Below, piece after piece: positions 46,900 to 50,000 of a DNA stretch of 50,000 nucleotides. The position numbers and the translations under genes were made by a program. This stretch comes from Symbiodinium natans (Eukaryota; Sar; Dinophyceae; Suessiales; Symbiodiniaceae), in contig CAJNDS010000048.1 of assembly GCA_905221605.1 (NCBI GenBank), positions 67,501 through 117,500 on the forward strand, given 5' to 3'. The notes beneath the pieces were generated by a model that did not search any database, was not told the origin of the DNA, and saw only the letters and a program-made list of their open reading frames with translations. How positions within the stretch are numbered: position 1 is the first letter of the stretch; every line of letters starts with the position of its first letter.

Positions 46900-47990
46900 A
46901 GCAGACAGTCAGACAGTCAGACACTCAGACTTGAAGAGTTTGACTGTCTGAGTGTCTGACTGTCTGCCTTCTTGGTCCGCTAAGTCAGATATTCAGACGC
47001 GAGCTGGTCTTATTCGGACCCTCGGACGTGAGTTGGTCTTGAATAGTTTGACTGTCTGAGTGTCTGGCTGTCTGCCTTCTTGGTCCGCTACTTCAGACAT
47101 TCAGACGCGAGCTGGTCTTAAAGATTCTGACGGGGGTCGTTTCCGTGCAGCAGACACTCAGACACTCAGACATTCGGACCCTCGGACGTGAGTTGGTCTT
47201 GAAGAGTTTGACTGTCTGACTGTTTGACTGTCTGCCTTCTTGGTCCGCTAATTCTGACATTCAGACGTGAGCTGGTCTTAGAAAGTCTGACTGTCTGACA
47301 TTCAGACGCGAGCTGGTCTTTAAAGAGTCTGACTGTCTGAGTGTCTGATCTCGGTCAGCGTATGCTGGACTTCGAGAGTCTGACTGTCTGACTGTCTGCC
47401 TGTCCGACTTGCTGGTCTGTGTATTCCGGATTCGAAGAGTCTTACTGAGTCTTACTGTCTCAGACGCTCAGACACTCAGACATTTAGACATGAACAGGTC
47501 GGCTTGCGTGTTCTAGACTTGAAAAGTCTAACTGTCTGACTGCTTAACTCTCTGCACACATTCACGTCGGGCTAGCAGCTTGGCTCACAACAAGTCACTC
47601 AGACAGTCAGACATGGGACCTGCATACATTCAGATAGTCAGACTCTCATACACTTTGGACTGCTCAGACACTGAGACAGTCAGACACTCACACACATTAG
47701 AAAGAGAAGACAGTCAGACACTCAGACAGTGAGAGATATAGGACCTGCAGACGTTCAGCCAGTCAGACGCTCAGACACTTTAGGCTGCGCAGACACTCAA
47801 ACACATAGTCCGAAAAGCTTTATGACTACCCAACTTCAGCGGAAATTCACTTTTCTACTGTACTTGGGTACGAGACCCGTGAGCACGCAAGTCTCCTCCA
47901 AAAGAAAATGGCTGACTCTCTGACAGTCTGACTGTCTGACTGTCTGACCGTCTGACTGTCTGACTGTCTGCTTTTCATTTTGCGCCCGAT
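46900..47990. repeat. GACTGTCT/AGACAGTC array with hairpins
   Basis: About 1.1 kb of 8-bp-like units (GACTGTCT, CAGACACT, CAGACATT) in both orientations, organised into larger repeats that include CTTCTTGGTCCGCTA, TTCAGACGCGAGCTGGTCTT and GGGTTCGATTCCGCGCAGCA-like segments. At 46901-46967 the left CAGACAGTC...CACTCAGAC arm and right GTCTGAGTG...GACTGTCTG arm pair perfectly over more than 20 bp around TTGAAGAGTTT. No coding potential is visible. Confidence 0.85.
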
Positions 47991-48688
47991 TTGCACGCTC
48001 TGTCAGGTTTTGTTTGTATTAAGGTTCAAGGGGGAGCATAGCTCAGGGGATCCGCATGTCGCGGTGTGTTGTTGCAGGTAGAACTGTCGCCTTGGTCCTG
48101 TGCGGTCCTGACGTCAAAACCCCGGGGGGAAGGGTATAACTTCTCGAACCTCAACCGCCCCCCGGTTTAGGGTTTAGGGTTTAGGGTTTAGGGTTTAGGG
48201 TTTAGGGCTGCAGCTGAAAGTGAAACCGAAACTCCCCCCGTCACCCCAAGAGCCGGAGCCGAAACACTGAAACTGAAAGACATATGCCCTCCCCTGGATT
48301 CTTACTGGCTCAAAACCCAACTTTTCAACTTTTGGGCTTCTTATAAGGTAGGCTATTCTGAAAGTTTCAATTTTTATTTCCTTGGATTTTGGGTTAGTAA
48401 GGATTACGGCCTGCTTGAAGCGCAGAACTGTCGCCGGATGGCAGAAGCCCTTGCACCCCAAACTGAAAAGCCTCCCGAAAGGCCACTTACGCCTGGGTCT
48501 TGGAGTACTATACTCTAATACTTCGTTGGGTCCCGGGTTCCTACTATAGCTACTTATACCTAAAAAGTATATGCTTTTTTCCAGGGTCTACTCCAATGTA
48601 GGGTACATATGCACCATCAGTATACCCGGGAAATTCATGTACGGTGGAGGGCCGTTGTGCGCAGCAGCTATCAGCTTTTACCACCCTA
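47991..48688. other. Stretch without a recognisable gene
   Basis: TTTAGGG block at 48160-48208. A sequence resembling a tRNA 5' end (GGGGGAGCATAGCTCAGGGG) lies at about 48030-48050 but lacks a matching T-arm. Nothing else is recognised. Confidence 0.4.
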
Positions 48689-48780
48689 GCCCCTAAACCC
48701 TAAACCCTAAACCCTAAACCCTAAACCCTAAACCCTAAACCCTAAACCCTAAACCCTAAACCCTAAACCCTAAACCCTAG
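48689..48780. repeat. CCCTAAA array
   Basis: About 13 nearly perfect CCCTAAA units, ending CCCTAG directly before an exon-like segment. Confidence 0.93.
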
Positions 48781-48789
48781 CCACGGAGG

Positions 48790-48882
48790 ATGGTTATCAC
48801 CAACCAAAGGCCCAAGGCCCTACTGAACCCCAAGCCAGCCAAGAACCTGAACGTCCTCGACATTGAGCACCACCAAAAACTG
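48790..48882 (+). CDS. Possible exon after a telomere-like array
   Basis: 31 open codons from ATG to a candidate donor AACTG|GTACCT, ending in phase 0, with protein-like composition (KPAKNLNVLDIEHHQKL at the end). CCCTAG, the last repeat unit, could act as acceptor. No family is recognised. Confidence 0.4.
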
Positions 48883-50000
48883 GTACCTTCAACCTGGTCA
48901 AGGTTTAATTCCCTTTAGTTTGTTGTAGAGTTGGGTTTCTGCGTTGTTCGATCACGGCTACAAGGATGGAAGATAGGTCGAGTCGGGATTGATCTGATAG
49001 AGCGTGTCTTGCATGATTTTGGCTTTGCATGAGCCTGTGCTTGTTGCAGGACGTGCATTCGAAGTAATCTTGTGAATGTTTCCCAGCCCGTCTCCTCTCA
49101 TGTGGGAGGGGCTGAGCCTCGCCAGAGGGCGTAGAGATTCTTAAGACATCCGCGGGCCGCGGGTGAATCGACTTCCTACATTGAAAGCAGGGAAGGAGAC
49201 CCGGACTTCAACGCCTGCCTACATATCAGCTGGGGCGTCGAGCGTGATGATGCTTACTGCTTCCTTGGTATTTCGCATCTGCTTGGTGCTGAAGTTCGGG
49301 GAGGCCACAGGTGTGAAGACGTTTTCCTATCCATTTGACCCTCCGACACCTGTCACGCGACGTGTCCCTGTGTTCCCTCTTTCGGCAGCAATGGGATAAA
49401 CAAACCCATGCAAAAACAACCCATGCAAAAACTCCGTGCTGCTGCAAGAAGATAGACAGAGAAGCTCTCAAAACCGTTGTTTCTGAATGACGCTGCATCA
49501 GAAAAGCTCGTGCGCCTCGCCATACTTTACATCTCAGCCTCGTTCTGAGGGTGAAGAGACTTCCTGCCTTCCTGCATTGAATGCAGTGAAGGAGACCCCG
49601 ACTTCAGCGACTGCCTCATATCAGCTTTAAAGGGTGTCGAGCGTGATGATGCTTACTTCTTCCCGCAGCCGGTGCTGAAGTTCGGGGACAGGTGTGAAGA
49701 CGTCTGCCAATCCAAACCCCCGGCACCGGTCACGCCACGTGTCACTGTGTTCCCCTCTTTCAGCAGCAATGGAGGTTAAGCAAACCAAAAAAATTACTTC
49801 ATGCTGCTGCAAGAAGATGGAGAGAAGCTCTCAAAGTCAGCTGTCTGCGTGACGCATGATTCTGCAATGTCTTGGGTGCTTCTTTTGCAGGATGCACATT
49901 TAATCTGAGTCCTTTAATCTTGTTCAGGCCCCATCCCTCCCCAATGGGGGGGGGTTGGACTGCTTCAAGCAGGGCTGGTGCATGCCAAGCCTCAATCGAC
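48883..50000. repeat. Diverged tandem duplication of about 400 bp units
   Basis: The segment starting CTTCCTACATTGAAAGCAGG (49171) recurs at 49571, and GTCGAGCGTGATGATGCTTA recurs at 49238 and 49637. GGTGTGAAGACGT, CACGTGTC.CTGTGTTCCC and GCTGCTGCAAGAAGAT follow in the same order in both. An earlier GCAGGACGTGCATT (49047) recurs at 49887, suggesting a third unit begins before the window ends. Open frames here are short and not preserved between copies. Confidence 0.75.

Noticed and set aside
48028-48130. Sequence starting GGGGGAGCATAGCTCAGGGG, like a tRNA 5' half
   Set aside because: There is no matching acceptor stem or T-arm, and about 40 extra bases would be needed in the D-loop. It is not called.

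Overview
The window looks like nuclear DNA of a dinoflagellate, most likely a Symbiodiniaceae-type species. The reasons are TTTAGGG/CCCTAAA telomere-type repeats scattered in about fifty internal blocks, a Ty1/copia retrotransposon whose Gag carries a long Gly-Lys tract, a CCCH zinc-finger gene of a style common in dinoflagellates, and many short exon-like islands separated by repeat-filled introns. No bacterial operons, rRNA or convincing tRNA genes were seen.

Region 1 (1-2,724) is mostly unannotatable sequence. It holds one short exon-like stretch, one inverted-repeat element and a long (GTTT)n tract. Region 2 (2,725-10,871) is a complete Ty1/copia element of 8,147 bp: two identical 202-bp LTRs, a tRNA primer-binding site, one 1,983-codon Gag-Pol frame, and a second, unrecognised 287-codon frame in the position where some retrotransposons carry an extra ORF. 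It sits inside the (GTTT)n tract, which resumes at 10,872. The whole element, LTRs and non-coding parts included, is studded with the pentamer ACTTT on the + strand (153 copies counted by eye against 3 on the other strand), independent of reading frame. The integrase has Gly where the third catalytic Glu of D,D-35-E is expected.

Region 3 (about 11.2-45 kb) is a mosaic. Short open, protein-like islands, mostly on the + strand, alternate with telomere-like blocks, homopolymer G/C tracts, microsatellites and several families of 60-140 bp elements. Many of these elements have terminal inverted repeats. One family (GTAGGCCC...TCCTAG, four copies) behaves like an introner element: it starts with a GT donor, three copies end in TCCTAG, and removing it from two sites joins flanking open frames in phase. 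At four sites a telomere-like array begins inside or exactly at the end of an inverted-repeat element, at a short CTAAACC- or GGGTTT-like seed, suggesting that many of these arrays grew locally and are not relics of chromosome fusions.

Region 4 (45.4-50 kb) carries a CCCH zinc-finger gene broken across three frames, a 1.1-kb array of GACTGTCT-type repeats that form hairpins, one more exon-like piece next to a telomere-like block, and a diverged tandem duplication running to the end of the window.

Limits: exon calls rest on open frames, composition and candidate splice sites judged by eye. Short open stretches arise often by chance, so most exon entries carry low confidence.
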